A model generated the notes under the pieces. The model saw only the letters and a program-made list of their open reading frames with translations, searched no databases and was not told the DNA's origin. From Neoceratodus forsteri (lineage: Eukaryota; Chordata; Ceratodontiformes; Ceratodontidae), in contig CM057454.1 in the NCBI GenBank assembly GCA_016271365.2, forward strand, positions 698,631,501 through 698,695,500: 64,000 nt of DNA, given 5' to 3'. Every line of letters begins with the position of its first letter. The first letter of the stretch is position 1. Positions 10,295 through 21,465 of this stretch are shown piece by piece. The translations under genes and the position numbers were made by a program.

Positions 10295-12984
10295 TCGATT
10301 AAACATTTTAGATGTTCACTGCTGGGGGACTTCAATGTTTGGTCCAACAACAAATCTTCTCAGCTTGGTTACAACTTCCTCCAGATGATGTAATCACTAG
10401 GCCTGATACAAGAGGTTTCTTCTGTGATCCACCAGGGCAACCACATGTTGGACCTGGTCTTCTCACTAAGGCTTGAGATAAATAATCTAAAGACTAATAG
10501 GGACATTTTGTCCGATCATTGCACGGTGAAGTTCTTATTTGGCCCCCCGAGAGCCCTCCCGCTGCTGAGATGGTTAGCTACTGCCCTTTGAGGGGCTTGA
10601 CCCCGAGAGTTTGCTGGTGGTGGTGGATCTATCTAGTGTGGACAGTGCATGCATTGGGGGTGTGTGCACAGCAGTTGCTGCCTATAATTAGGCTATGTCT
10701 GGTGCACTCAACTCCTTCACATCAGTCTGTGTACAACCCAGATCCTCTCACTTGAGGTCCCCTTGGTTTGATGGGGAGCTCAAGGCGATGAAGATTATAG
10801 CTTACAGATTGGAGCACCGCTGGCATAAGACCAGGATGGAGGTGGACAAACTGGCCCTGCGTGCAGACTATGGTGTGTACCAGGGGGCAATCAACCATAA
10901 GAAGGCAGAGTTCCTGTCCAGGGAGATTGCTGCCAGGAAGAACCGACCAACTGTGCTCTTTCAGACTGTGGACAGGCTTCTCCACCCTTCCTGTCTATAG
11001 CCAAAAAAAGCTTTTTTGAATGCTTTATGTGAGGAGTTTACTCAGTTCTTCTCAGAGATGGTGTCCACCATCCGGCAGAGAATTCCACCAGTGAGACACT
11101 TTATGCCTGACACTGGTCACCATGGGTGTCCGGAGAGCACTTTGCCTAGTTGGGGTGAGTTTAGACCAGGGGGAGGAGGTGGAGGTCATTGAGGTTGCTT
11201 CTAAACTGCTTCACACCTTTTGTGAACTGTAACTGGTGCTGACACATTTCTTAATGGGATGTGTTGACTCCATTGGCCTGGCGTTTGCCTTGATTGTCCA
11301 GTGCTGCTTGTCGGAGGGGGTCTTTCCCAATGTCTTGATGCAGACATTGGTGAGACCCCGTCTGAAGAAACCATCTTTGCACCCTGACATCAAGGCAAAT
11401 TACCATCCCATCTCCAATCTTCCATTCTTGGGTAAGATTGTGGAGAAGATAGTGGTGCTTCAGCTTGAGAAGCACCTCATGGCCCATGATCTATATGAGC
11501 CTTTCCAGTCTGGGTTTCATGCTAAGCATAGCACAGAAACTGTGTTAGTTTGGGTACATAATGGCCTCCTTAGGGCGAGAGATTGAGAGGAGGGGACAGT
11601 TCTTGTTCTCCTTGATCTCTCCTCAGCATTTGACATGGTGGAGCATCGTGTGTTACTTGACCACCTGAGGGAATTCTGTGGACTCGCTGGCACTGTCATC
11701 TGTTGGTTTGAGTATTTTCTCACCAACAGGAGACAAAGGGTAGTGATGAGGAATTTCTCCTCCTCCCCTAGCCTCCTGTCATGCAGAGTACCCCAGGGTT
11801 TGGACTTGTCACCGATGTTGTTTGCCATATACATGCTGCCCCTTGGAGATCTCATTAGGAAGTACAGCTTGGGTTTTCAGTGCTATGCTGATGATACCCA
11901 GGTGTATCTTTCCTTTGCCCCGGGACATCCAATGCTGTAGATGTGCTAAACAACTGCCTTGCCACGATCAATGACTGGATGGCCTCCAGCTGGTTGCAAC
12001 TGAACCCTAATAAGATGGAGGTAATGGTGGTGGAGTCAAACTGAGGGCATGATATGATGGCCTCTGGTGCAGAAATGGGACTTTTTCTTGGGTCTGTACC
12101 ATTGAAGGCCTCCTCTAAGGTGCGTGATCTGGACGTTATTCTCGACAGTAGACTGACGCTTGAGTCTCAGGTGCCATCTGTTGTTCATACCAGTTTTTAC
12201 CATATGAGGAATATCATCAGGATAAAGCCCCTAGTTCCACTCCTAAACCTCCCCACCTTGGTGTACACCTTTGTGACATCTAGGCTTGACTACTGTAATG
12301 CGCTCTATCTCAGGGTCTCCGGAGGTACCCTCCGCTGGCTGCAGCTGGTGCAGAATGCAACTGCTAGGTTGTTGATGGGGCTGTCTAAGTACTGTCACAT
12401 CACCCTGGTGCTGAGTGAACTGCACTGGCTGCCAGTCAGGTGGAGGGTGCTCTTTAAGGTGGGCTTGCTCACCTTTAGGGCCCTACACAGCCTGGGCCCT
12501 GGTTACCTGAAGGACCTTCTTGTGCCTGCTGTCTTGGTCCTCTCCCTCCACTCCTCCTCCAGGGGTCTCCTTTCAATTCCCATTATAAGGTTAAAACAGG
12601 TGGTGACTGAGCGTTTAGTGTCACTGGCCCTATCCTTTGGAATTTGCTACCTCCAGCTGTAAGAGAGGCCCCTTCAGTTAAGTTTTTCAAAGCACGCCTC
12701 AAGGCTTTCCTGTATAATCAGGCCTTCCCAGACTTTGCTTTATAATCCTATCCTATGCCTGACTTATGTGCTTTAATTTCTGTCCCTGGTTATATACTTA
12801 GTTCTCGGCATTTATTTTTGAGTTAATTATTTATAAAAACATTTATAGTAAGTAAGAGTGCTATATATTTATTACCAGGTTTATTATGTTGTTGGTTTTA
12901 TTTTAAATGTGATTTGAATTTGTTCAGTGCCCAGAGCATCTGGAATTGGCCTCTTTTTGAACAAAATTTGCCTTGCCTTGCCTA
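10295..12984 (+). pseudogene. L2-like LINE, 3' part: EN remainder, RT and 3' tail
   Basis: Continues the EN cut at about 4750. It opens with LLGDFNVW (about 10320) and SDHCTVKF (about 10513), then a linker with PWFDGELKAMK (about 10760). RT follows: RLKKPSLHPDIKANYHPISN (about 11355), QSGFHAKHSTETVL, LDLSSAFDMVEHRVLLDHL (about 11610), VPQG (about 11790) and YADDTQVYL (11884-11910, catalytic pair intact). The C-terminal domain reads ELHWLPVRWRVLFKVGLLTF (about 12420). Frames change at least four times (near 11000, 11585, 11940 and 12660), so it is dead. The 3' end is (TTGCC)3 at 12968-12983, the short tandem tail expected of L2. RT motifs and tail support the L2 clade. Confidence 0.85.
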
Positions 12985-13322
12985 AGAGAGAAAAGATGCT
13001 GTTCATTTTACACAGCTGTTATTGTGCAGTTTGAAGATTTTCCTGATTAGAGTTCATCCATAGCAATATAATCCCAGCTTTCAATCTAATTGTTTGGTAA
13101 GTATATGTATTGTGATCACCATTGTATGAATTTATTCAAAATGATGGTACTGTCAGGGATGAAACTCCCCAATAAAAGAAAATACATATATTTATAAAAT
13201 GGGTAGGGAAATTGCAGCAATATCATTAGCTGAACAGCATCACATGACCGTGCGTATATCAGAGCGTGACCGCACGCCTGCACTTTTACCCCCCTTCAAA
13301 ACAATTTTGACATTTTATAAGC
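12985..13322. other. Unrecognised spacer
   Basis: No frame or repeat is recognised. Near 13245-13290 there is CGTGCGTATATCAGAGCGTGA, partly echoing the sequence inside the neighbouring palindrome, so the palindromic element may have diverged relatives here. Confidence 0.3.
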
Positions 13323-13437
13323 TAGATAAACCACTCTGAGGTGTGTATGTGCTCTGATATATGCACGCCTTGGTGGTTGATGCACACCAAGGCGCAAGTA
13401 TCAGCACATCGCATCACACACCTCAGAGTGGTTTATC

Positions 13438-13439
<2 letters not shown>
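13323..13439. repeat. Palindromic foldback element, 117 bp
   Basis: The outer arms are a perfect 24-bp inverted repeat (13323-13346 against 13416-13439), starting TAGATAAACCACTCTGAGG. Pairing continues inward with small indels (GCACGCCTTGGTG against CACCAAGGCGC) to a loop near 13375-13383. TTTTATA occurs a few bases outside each end. This is the form of a short non-autonomous DNA transposon or snap-back MITE, perhaps TA-targeting, but no family was identified. Confidence 0.8.

Positions 13440-13440
<1 letters not shown>

Positions 13441-13476
<36 letters not shown>
13441..13476. repeat. (TA)n microsatellite
   Basis: About 16 TA repeats between two palindromic elements. It may have been the shared TA-rich target or expanded after insertion. 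Confidence 0.95.
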
Positions 13477-13477
<1 letters not shown>

Positions 13478-13481
13478 TATA

Positions 13482-13865
13482 TATTTGTGCAAAAAATCCA
13501 TTATTGCATCAGTTAGGGTTCATAGCACAGCAAAAAAGCATGGAAATGTGGTATTAGGTTTAGCACCCCTACCACCCCACCCCCACCCTCTACACACCAA
13601 CAGGCATCAGGGTGTACATTGAGGTCATTGGCCTAACTTCACCCCATTCCATGTGTAAAGAAGTTGAGGTGGTGCAGTATAGGAGAATGGGGTGAAAGTT
13701 AGGCATGATGACCCCAGCGCACACCCCCAATGCCTGTTGATCTGTGGAGGGTGGGGGGATGGGGGTGGACTGGTAGGGGTGGTAACCCTAACACCACATT
13801 TCCATGCTTTTGTTGCTGTGCTATGAACCCTAACTGATGTATTAACAGAGTTTTTTGCCATGAAT
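13482..13865. repeat. Long foldback element, ~380 bp
   Basis: The left arm (about 13482-13650) and right arm (about 13686-13865) are inverted complements over roughly 170 bp. The block CATCAGTTAGGGTTCATAGC at 13508-13527 matches the complement of 13823-13842, and the polypyrimidine CACCCCTACC block pairs too. The loop is about 35 bp (13651-13685). The arms have diverged by scattered substitutions. No ORF is convincing; open frames here are products of the inverted repeat. Probably a MITE-like hairpin element of unidentified family. Confidence 0.8.
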
Positions 13866-14050
13866 TTCCCTTCTTTTTGAGAAAGTGTAATGTAACTGGA
13901 AGTGGTATGTGTTAGTGGGAGCGCGGGCCACTTCCTTCATATTGGCCATCTTTTGCTTAATGGTATGCATATGTGGGAGCATGGGCCCTCCTGGTCCTGC
14001 ACCCCCACTTACACATAACTACAGAATTATATAGCAGCTCCACGGGGCAA
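13866..14050. other. Unrecognised spacer
   Basis: Contains a loose duplication of GGGAGC(G/A)(C/T)GGGCC at about 13918 and 13975. Nothing else is supported. Confidence 0.3.
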
Positions 14051-14400
14051 GGAACCCTTGTAACACTAATTTGCTAATATCTCGGCAACCGTAGCAGCTA
14101 GGAAAAAAATGCCAGTGCTGTTGTAATCATGACAGCGAGTACTTCACCTGAGATAGATCAACCAAATCTGTATCTCACATTGTTTACAAGATATTGGCAC
14201 TGAAATATACTAAAAAGGCATCCTTGGAACCCTTGTGACACTAATTTGCCAGTATCTCCGTAACCGTAGCAAGTAGGAAAAAAAATCCACTGCTGGTGTC
14301 ATCTATGATTTCTAAACTTGTTTCTGCAGGTTAGCTCTAAAGGTGATCTAAGCTGTGGGTAGCAAAAACTCCATATCTCACTTTGTTTTCAAGATACAGG
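14051..14400. repeat. Diverged tandem duplication, ~175-bp unit
   Basis: GGAACCCTTGT(A/G)ACACTAATTTGC, followed by ATCTC(G/C)G(C/T)AACCGTAGCA and an A-run, appears at about 14051 and again at about 14226. The two units differ substantially in their second halves. A similar sentence-like pattern of short A/T words continues to about 15330 without a clean period, so the true repeat may be larger and older. Confidence 0.65.
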
Positions 14401-15799
14401 TGCCGAAAGGTGTCATGGGTGCAGCAGTGTTATCCTATGGGAATTTTCTCAACTTCAAAATGCTGTAACATTGGGCCAGTTTAATATTTTGGCACCAAGC
14501 CATCAAATGTCACATCTGTGGGACCAGGGCTTGCCACCCTGCAAATTTCATGCCAAAAGCCCCAACTGTTTTGTTGCAGTGGGATGGCAAAGATTTGCAG
14601 TTTTTGGGCAACATTCTTTTGTAAATTGCGAAAGTTTCACAAAAAAACAGCACAAAACTTTTGCATTTGAGAAAGTGTCGCAGCAGCTTTTCCCATGATT
14701 TGTGAAACTACTGGGGCTCCAAGTTTTAAAATGACATTTCTGTTTTTTTTTACCCCAAAATAAAGATAGGGCTGGCATCCTCAGGACCTGACTAGGTAAA
14801 CCCAACAGTCAGTGTTCACCTAGAGGGTCCCAAATTTAAACTACAGGTATTTTTCTCTCTCGCTAACTGAAAACAAGATGGTGGCAGCACGAAAGTAAAA
14901 GGGCCATTTGTGGAAGGAAAACTGTACTTACGACACTTTCATGAGACACATACATTTTTTCCCCATTGACTATAATGGGAAATTTGTTTTTTGAATGACT
15001 TTTGAACGGCTTAATATTTTTACACCAAATCTTCAAAAGGCACATTGGTGACCCAGACTGCATCTTCCCTGAAGAATTCAGACCAAATGGACAAATTGTG
15101 CAGGCTGTGGGCACAAGCAAAGAAAAAAAAGCACAAAAAGTCAGTTATTTTGCATTTTTGGGCATTCTGCAGTTCCACAACCGTACAACCAATTGTAACA
15201 CCACTTGCCAGATTCTGAGATCTATGGCACCACACCGCACATGCAAAATTTCAGACAAATCTGTCATACAGTGGCAAAGTTATTAAGGTGCAAAATTTGA
15301 GGTTTAACATTAACGTGCTTACTCAGCCCTAGCTATAGTGCCAATACTGTGGCACTAGTGGCACTATTATATATATATATAGGTGTGTGTGTGTGTGTTT
15401 TAATGTACAATATTTGTTTCAGTAACTGTTACAGCTCATGAGCTGTTTTGGTGATACCCCTTCCTATTGATGATTTTACAGCCCAAACAATATTTTTCAA
15501 ATTCCCTTTCCAGTGTCTATGCATGACATCATCCAAGCACATGAGAAAAATATGAGATGTTGAGTAACCTGATGCTCAAAATAGAGTGTGGATTATGGGC
15601 ACTGATTGTTCTGCATTATGAGAGATGAGGAGCATTTTTTCCCCATCAGAGAGGGGTATATAACTGTAAACACTATCCAGAAATGAACATGATAAAGTGC
15701 ATAACATATTTTGAAATTATATTTGTTTGTTTTTATTTTAACATTAAGAAATGTAAACTTATGTGCTTGTATAAAAATAAATGGCAAGGAAACTGGCCT
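14401..15799. other. Unrecognised noncoding sequence
   Basis: No credible gene; frames here are short and overlap on both strands. CCCATTGACTATAATGGG at 14962-14979 is a nearly perfect palindrome of a kind common in vertebrate DNA transposons. A (TA)n/(GT)n microsatellite lies at 15367-15398. The stretch 14400-15300 may be the interior of an old DNA element, but no terminal repeats were found. Confidence 0.3.
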
Positions 15800-16265
15800 G
15801 AGTAGGGAGTAGAGGTACAGCAGCTCTTTTCCCCTGATTCATTTGTCAAGGAGGTAGCCTTGGTAGTAATCCTAAAGGGCCTGAGGGGGGAGCCAGCTAA
15901 TGGCCTGGTAGATGGAACAGTGATGCATAGAGCAAGGATCCATTACAGCAAACCAACAGATGCTGTTGTAGTCTATGTTGAGTCTAGACAGGCCAGAAGA
16001 TGAGGTTTATATGTAGATGAGTGAGCAGTAGTCCAGCAGGGGGAGTAATCAGCATTGGGCCATGGCAAACCTAATTTCAGGAGTCACAAAATCTTTGAGC
16101 AGGAAGTCTACTCCTAGTCTTTGATTCACATGCCAGAACGTGAGTCTGATGTGGTCAATGAATGTCAGAGAAGGGTCGAGGGTGTCTCCCACATATTTGA
16201 ATGAAGTCACTAATTCAAGGGCTGAGCCATCAGGGAACAGGATGTGAAGAGAGGTGATATCACCC
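15800..16265 (-). pseudogene. LINE fragment: post-RT C-terminal region
   Basis: Read on the minus strand from about 16260, the frame gives LFPDGSALELVTSFKYVGD, then TLDPSLTF, closely paralleling LINE B (SFKYLGVTLDPQLDL). It continues to about 15800 with several stops (LLPLLDYCSLIYI, then a stop). Only the segment after the RT palm survives. It is a 5'- and 3'-truncated relative of LINE B/C. Confidence 0.65.
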
Positions 16266-16620
16266 TCCCACCTAGCTAGTCCGGGTTTTGAACCTATAAA
16301 TGCCCCCCCCCCCCGATGTTATGATGACCCTATCCTCCTGCAAATCATCTGCTCTATCTCCCTCATCTTGCTGCAAAACTTCAGGTGCTACAACAACTCC
16401 AGAATTTGTTTTCATTACAATGTTATATACTAAACACTGCTCTGCCACAACAACCTGTGTGTATGTTAATGATTACCTGCAATGATGTCACTTTTATCCA
16501 TCATTCAGTTATGTGCCTTTTGTATTTGTTCACTTACTGATTGTAACAACTTCCTGTACCCTGTACTGTATCTTATGTACTTGTTTTTGAACTTGTATGT
16601 GCAGTCTTTATGTCACGGAT
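16266..16620. other. Unrecognised spacer with C-tract
   Basis: Contains a (C)12 run at 16303-16314. No gene or family signature is seen. Confidence 0.35.
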
Positions 16621-16624
16621 TGTT

Positions 16625-16930
16625 CAGCTCAGTTCAGTTTATTTGGAACAAGGAAAAAAACTCCATTGAGCCAGCTCATTTACAAGGAGGTCCTGGAAGG
16701 ACAACAGAATACAAGGGAGGACATTAAATACAATACATGTACATAAAATATATAGCAATTCAATTAGGTGATTGACAAAAACATTACAAGGGAGAAAAGG
16801 AACTCTATACTAGACAATAGGTGCTATGAAGATCATTTGTGCCTCTAAAAGGTCTCTGGGATCAGTGTACCTACCTAGTTAACAAATAAATAAACTGAGG
16901 AGAAAAAAGATCTGGTCTTTTTATCACAAA
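16625..16930 (-). mobile_element. LINE 3'-end scrap (Rex1/Babar-like?)
   Basis: On the minus strand the end reads CCAGGACCTCCTTGTAAATG then TCAATGGAGTTTTTTTCC and AAATAAACTGAACTGAG. The same order (CAGGACCACCTTGGAAATGA, TCAATGGTGTTTTTCTTGG, AAATAAAAAATGAATTG) occurs on + at 31634-31702. I read both as 3' ends of one LINE subfamily. No coding part remains here. Confidence 0.5.
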
Positions 16931-17169
16931 CAAACACAGAAACATAGAACATAGAAACATAGAAATTTGCTGGCAGAAAAGGACCCCTTGGTCCATTAAG
17001 TCTGCCTGAAATAGCCCCGTCTAGTTTATCTTACACCATCAGTTCCCTACCCTTCCACTTTTATTTAACCCCATGTAGGTGTCCCAAGCTCTTTTGAATT
17101 TGTCCACTGAATCTACCCCTACAACCCATTTTGGCAGCCTGTTCCATGGACCCACAACCCTCTCAGTGA

Positions 17170-19800
17170 AGAACTTCCCCCTTACATCTCCCCTAAATCT
17201 ACCCCCTCCAGCTTGAAAGCATTCCCCCTAGCGGATTCATTCTCACTCTTCCTGAAAATACTATCTTCTCTCACCCTGTTTATTCCCTTCAGTAATTTGA
17301 AGGTTTCTACCATATCTCTGCTTTCCCTCCTCATCTCCAGTGTGTACAAGTTTAGTTTCTCCATCCATTTCTCATACGACCTCTCGTGTAACCCTTGAAC
17401 CATCTTGGTTGCTCTTCTTTGGACCCTCTCCAGCTTGTCCCTGTTCCCCTGTAAGTGTGGCCTCCAGAACTGGACCCCATATTCTAGCTGTGATCTGACA
17501 ATCGTTTTGTATAGTGGCATGATCACCTCCTTTTTTCTGCTTGTAAAACCCCTTCCTGTGCATGCCAGCGTTCTGTTTGCTTTCTCCACCACCCTGTCAC
17601 ATTGACTCCGAACCTTCAGGTTATCTGAAATTGTGATCCCCAGGTCTCTTTCCTGCTCTGTAACCCCCAAACCCCCCACCCCGTGAGCCAGTATTTTGCC
17701 CGTGGATTTTTACACCCTATGTGCATAATTTAAAAAATGTTTGCATTGAACTATAATTGCCACTTTCCTGAGCACTCCTTCAGCCTGGCCAGATACTTCC
17801 TCATCTTTTCTAACCCCCTCAGTGTGTCCACCCTGTTACATACCTTCGTGTCATCAGCGAACAGACACACACTCTCATTTAGGCCCTCTGAAATGTCACC
17901 TCCGTATATATTAAAACAGTATTGGTTCTAGCACAGTCCCCTGGGGAACCCCATTCATCACACCTCCTTCCTCTGAGTGCACCCCATTTACCACCACACT
18001 CTGAGTTCTCCCCACAACCAATTTTCCATTCACTTTGTGAGTTTGCTCCCCACCCCCAAGCTACCCAATTTGCTTATTAGCCTCCCGTGGGGGACAGTGT
18101 CGAAGGCCTTCCTGAAGTCCAGATAGGCCACGTCTACCGCCCCTCCCTGATCACATATCTCCATTACCCCGTCAAAGAATTCAATTAGATTGGTCTTTCA
18201 TGACCTTCCACCTGTGAACCCATGCTGGTTCTCATCTATGAGGCCCTCCTCCTTTAGATATTGTATCAGCCTTTCCTTTATAAGTGTTTCCATCAGCTTT
18301 CCCACCATGGAGGTAAGGTTAACCAGGCAGTAGTTTCCTGGCTCATCCTTTCCTCCCCCCCTTGTGAAATGGCACCACATCAGCTCTTTTCCAGTCCTTC
18401 GGGACCGTCCCCTTGTCTAGTGGCAGATTAAATAACCTCACAAGTGGTGCCGCAAGTTTCTGCTTCAGCTCCTTGAGTACCCTAGGGTGGATGGCAACAG
18501 GACTCATAGCTTTGTCTGTCCACAGTTTTCCTAATTCCTCTAATACTCTGCCCTCCATAAAGGGGCTAGTGTCCATCTCTCTGCCAGTCCTCACCCTGCT
18601 TTTGAGCTCTGGCCCTCTCCCCTCCTCAACCGTGAAAACTTAGCTGAAGCAGTCATTTAGTAGATTCGCCTTTTCCTCCTCCACCTCTACCAGAGCTCCT
18701 CCCCTTTGTGTCTCATAAGCCCCTGCTTGCTTTTCCTTCTGTCACTCACATACCTGAAAAACTTCTTATCACCCCCTTTTGCCTCTCTCGCTATTTTCTC
18801 CACTGTATCCGCCTTAGCCCTCCTAACTATTTTCCCGGCTTCTTTTAGCTTCTCCCTATAAGCTTCTTTGTCTGCCACCGCCTGGGAAGCTTTGTAGACA
18901 CTTTATGCCTTCCTTTTCTCCCTGACTGCTTCCCTCACCTCAGTTGTAAACCAAAGTGGTTTCCTCACCCTCCTGATACATAGCTCTGTCACCTGCAAGA
19001 TTCCCTTTTTAATTGGCCCCCACAGCTCCTCTATGCCTTCAATGTTCTCCTTCTGTTCTAGGCTCCTTAGTAAAATCCACTTTCCTGAAGTCCAGTACTC
19101 TAGTGCTGGACCTGCCCTTTATCATCCCCATCCGAAGGCCAAACTATACCATCCTGTGGTCACTATTCCCCAGATTTCCCCCAACCTCTACATCCTCCAC
19201 ACTATCCCCATTTGTCATAACCAGGTCTAGTATGGCCCCTCCCCAAGTTGGTTCTCTGACTAGTTGGTGGATAAATGCTTCCTGCATGGACTCCAACAGC
19301 TCCCTACTCCTTTCTGTTGTTGCTGTTGGGATTCCCCAGTCCAAGATTTAAATCTCTAAATACCAGGATCTCCCCTTTGCTGGCCATCCCTTGAAATTCC
19401 TTAGCCATTTCCCTGTCCACCTCCTCCCCCTGATTTGGCAGTCTGTAGACCACCCCATTCTTATTGCCTCTCCTGTCCTCCTATATAGCTTGACCCAAAG
19501 GATCTCCACTGATCCCTGCCCATCCCCACTCACCATTGCCCTTAACCTGTCCATTTCATACAGGGCTACTCCTCACCCTCTTTTCCCTTCTTGTCCCTTC
19601 TATAGAGACTATACCCTGATATTTCCACCTCTCAACTGTGGTTTTCTGTCCACCATGTTTCAGTAATCGCTATCAGATCTAGGTCATCAGTCTCCACTAC
19701 TGCCTCGAGATCCCCCATCTTATTTCCCAGACTCCTAGCATTTGCCAGCAGACCCTTCCACTCCCCACCCCTTCATTCTCCTTTCTACTAGTGTCTCTTG
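17170..19800 (-). pseudogene. CR1 ORF2 (EN-RT), broken
   Basis: Read from 19800 to 17170: EN is represented by the stretch LDLVMTNGDSVEDVEVGG then NLGNSDH (about 19150-19220). A linker follows (DKKFFRYVSDRRKSKQG, about 18740). RT includes PKDWKRADVVPFHKGG (about 18360-18400), NYCLVNLTSMVGKLME (about 18290-18335), QHGFTGGRS and VCLFADDTK (about 17844-17871; catalytic pair intact). The C-terminal part (17182-17679) is the longest intact piece: ERDLGITISDNLK, QLEYGVQFWRPHL, LERVQRRATKMVQGLHERSY. Many stops and frame changes lie between these pieces. Function when intact: target-site nicking and reverse transcription. Confidence 0.85.
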
Positions 19801-19979
19801 CCCCCAGTTTTGGGGGAGTGTGAGTTAGCTATGTTCTACCAGCCACTCTTCCTAGACCTCCCCTAGCTTTGTGCTCCCCTTTCCCTAGTTTAAGTCATCC
19901 CCCAGGATTCCATCTATGTACTCCTGCAGTTTCCCCCTTAGTAGTCTAGCCCCTCATCATTTACATGCAGCCTGTTCCT

Positions 19980-21208
19980 TGCATACAGGTGTTCATCTAC
20001 CCATGTGTCCCTCCAGTCTCCTATACATGTGTATCCCTACTTTCTGCACCACTGCCTGAGCCAGTGGTTAAAATCCTTGATACTTAGCTGCCTAACCATG
20101 CTGGCTCAGTGGACCTGCAGGACCTCTGAAAAAGACATGGAACTGACCTTCCCTTTACACCCCTTCGCTAGCTCCCTGAATCTCTTTTGTATCTCCTCCA
20201 CATCTTCCCAGGCCAGATCGTTTGTTCCGATGTGTATGATTAGGTGTGGCTTACCGCCAATTAACCTAAAGTTTTCCTTGATTCTCAGAAGTGCCCTGCT
20301 TGTCTCCATCCCTGGATCACAGAACACTGTTCTACCCTTATATGCTACCCCCTTTCTCAACCAATGGATCCCCTTTATAATTGAAGCACCATATTCTATC
20401 ACTGATTTTGTATTTACCATCACTGTGGATGCCTCAGTAGCTCTTCCCTGGCTTGTTCTTGATTTCCTTATGTTTCCACCCTGGTCTCCCTCTTTCCCCA
20501 CTCCTGCATATGCCATCCTTATTTCATCTTGTCCTCCGCTATGCTGCTCTGTCCCGTCCCCCTTCCCTTCTCTCCTCCCCTCCTTATCACTGTCATTTCC
20601 CCTTTCCTTCCCACTTTGGTTATCATTCTTTACATCATTCCCAATGCAGTTTCCCTGTATCTGCCTCTCCCTTCCCTCTGCCTCATTTTTCTCTACACCT
20701 TTGCTATCCTCCTTCCTGCCCTCAGCAGCTTCCCCCCCAACCCTCTATGTCTTTTCCTTCTTTTATTGTACTACCTCTGCCACTCTTCACTTGTACCCTC
20801 ACTGTGTGTCATTCCCTCACTCCTGGATCCTTATGGTTTTAGTGGCATGGTTCCCTGTTTTCCTCTGATCCCCTTCCCTCTTCCACCTCCTGCTCCAGCA
20901 GCCCTCCTAAGGGCCAGTACCTGTTTTAACCCTCTGTAAATTGTTTTATGCTGTCACTTGCCTTTGTGTCTTAGTGCCCATGTGGTCTGCCCCCTCCCTC
21001 TGTCCTGGCCCCTCTCCTCCAGGCCCCAGTTTGGCCCCCCTTCCATCCTCTTGTCCCTTCTGTCCTCCTGCCTCCTTTCTTCCACCCTGTGACCTTCCCC
21101 TGTTCTCCTCTCCATTTTCCTTCTTAGCCATTCCAGTTCAGCCTCCAGCCTCTCAAGCTTCTGACAAACTGGGCACTCCCCCAGTCTCCACAGAGTGTTC
21201 ATGAACAC
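19980..21208 (-). pseudogene. CR1 ORF1 (finger, coiled coil, esterase-like), broken
   Basis: The N-terminal piece (20954-21208) reads GECPVCQKLERLEAELEWLR: a C-x2-C pair leading into a heptad coiled coil, as in CR1 ORF1. The C-terminal piece (20106-20516) has GKPHLIIHIGTNDLAWEDVE; the GTND block at about 20211-20234 is a conserved block of the SGNH/GDSL-type esterase domain found in CR1/L2 ORF1. Between them the frame is lost. Such proteins bind the LINE RNA; the esterase role is unsettled. The long + strand open frames across 20005-20940 are antisense shadows of this pyrimidine-rich segment. Confidence 0.8.
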
Positions 21209-21465
21209 AGCTGCCCCATATCCATTACACCCCCACTATCCTCCCTCCTCTAGGACCTCTGCTTCCCTCCTTCCTCGGATGTCTCCACTGCCACCAATCC
21301 TCTCTGCGTACTCCACTATGATGCCCCATCCACCTCCTTCCATGGTCCTCCCCCCAGATCCATTCTAGCCCTTCTCTCCTGCACCAAAATTGTGCCAAGC
21401 CTCCTAGTAGGGCCCTATGGGGTAAAATCAGAGTAGATATCGCAAAGCAGTTTGTTCCCAACAAG

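Larger units (their letters stand above)
16935..21465 (-). mobile_element. CR1-clade LINE, near full length, minus strand
   Basis: The 3' end at 16935-16965 carries tandem ACATAGAA units (TTCTATGT on the coding strand), matching the 8-bp repeat tail that defines CR1. ORF2 lies at about 17170-19800 and ORF1 at about 19980-21208, both broken. The 5' limit is approximate: a block near 21465-21520 (GGTTGCCCCTACCTTGTGCAG) resembles sequence at 26763-26790. The element is about 4.5 kb. It lies head to head with another long CR1 at 22476. Confidence 0.85.

Noticed and set aside
13482..13865. Protein-coding frames within the foldback element
   Set aside because: Frames on opposite strands translate the same arm sequence (IASVRVHSTAKKHGN against TSVRVHSTATKAWK), which is a product of the inverted repeat.
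20005..20940. Long plus-strand frames (up to 287 codons)
   Set aside because: They are Ser/Pro/Leu-rich antisense readings of purine-rich CR1 ORF1; the CR1 motifs (CPVC finger, GTND block) are on the minus strand.
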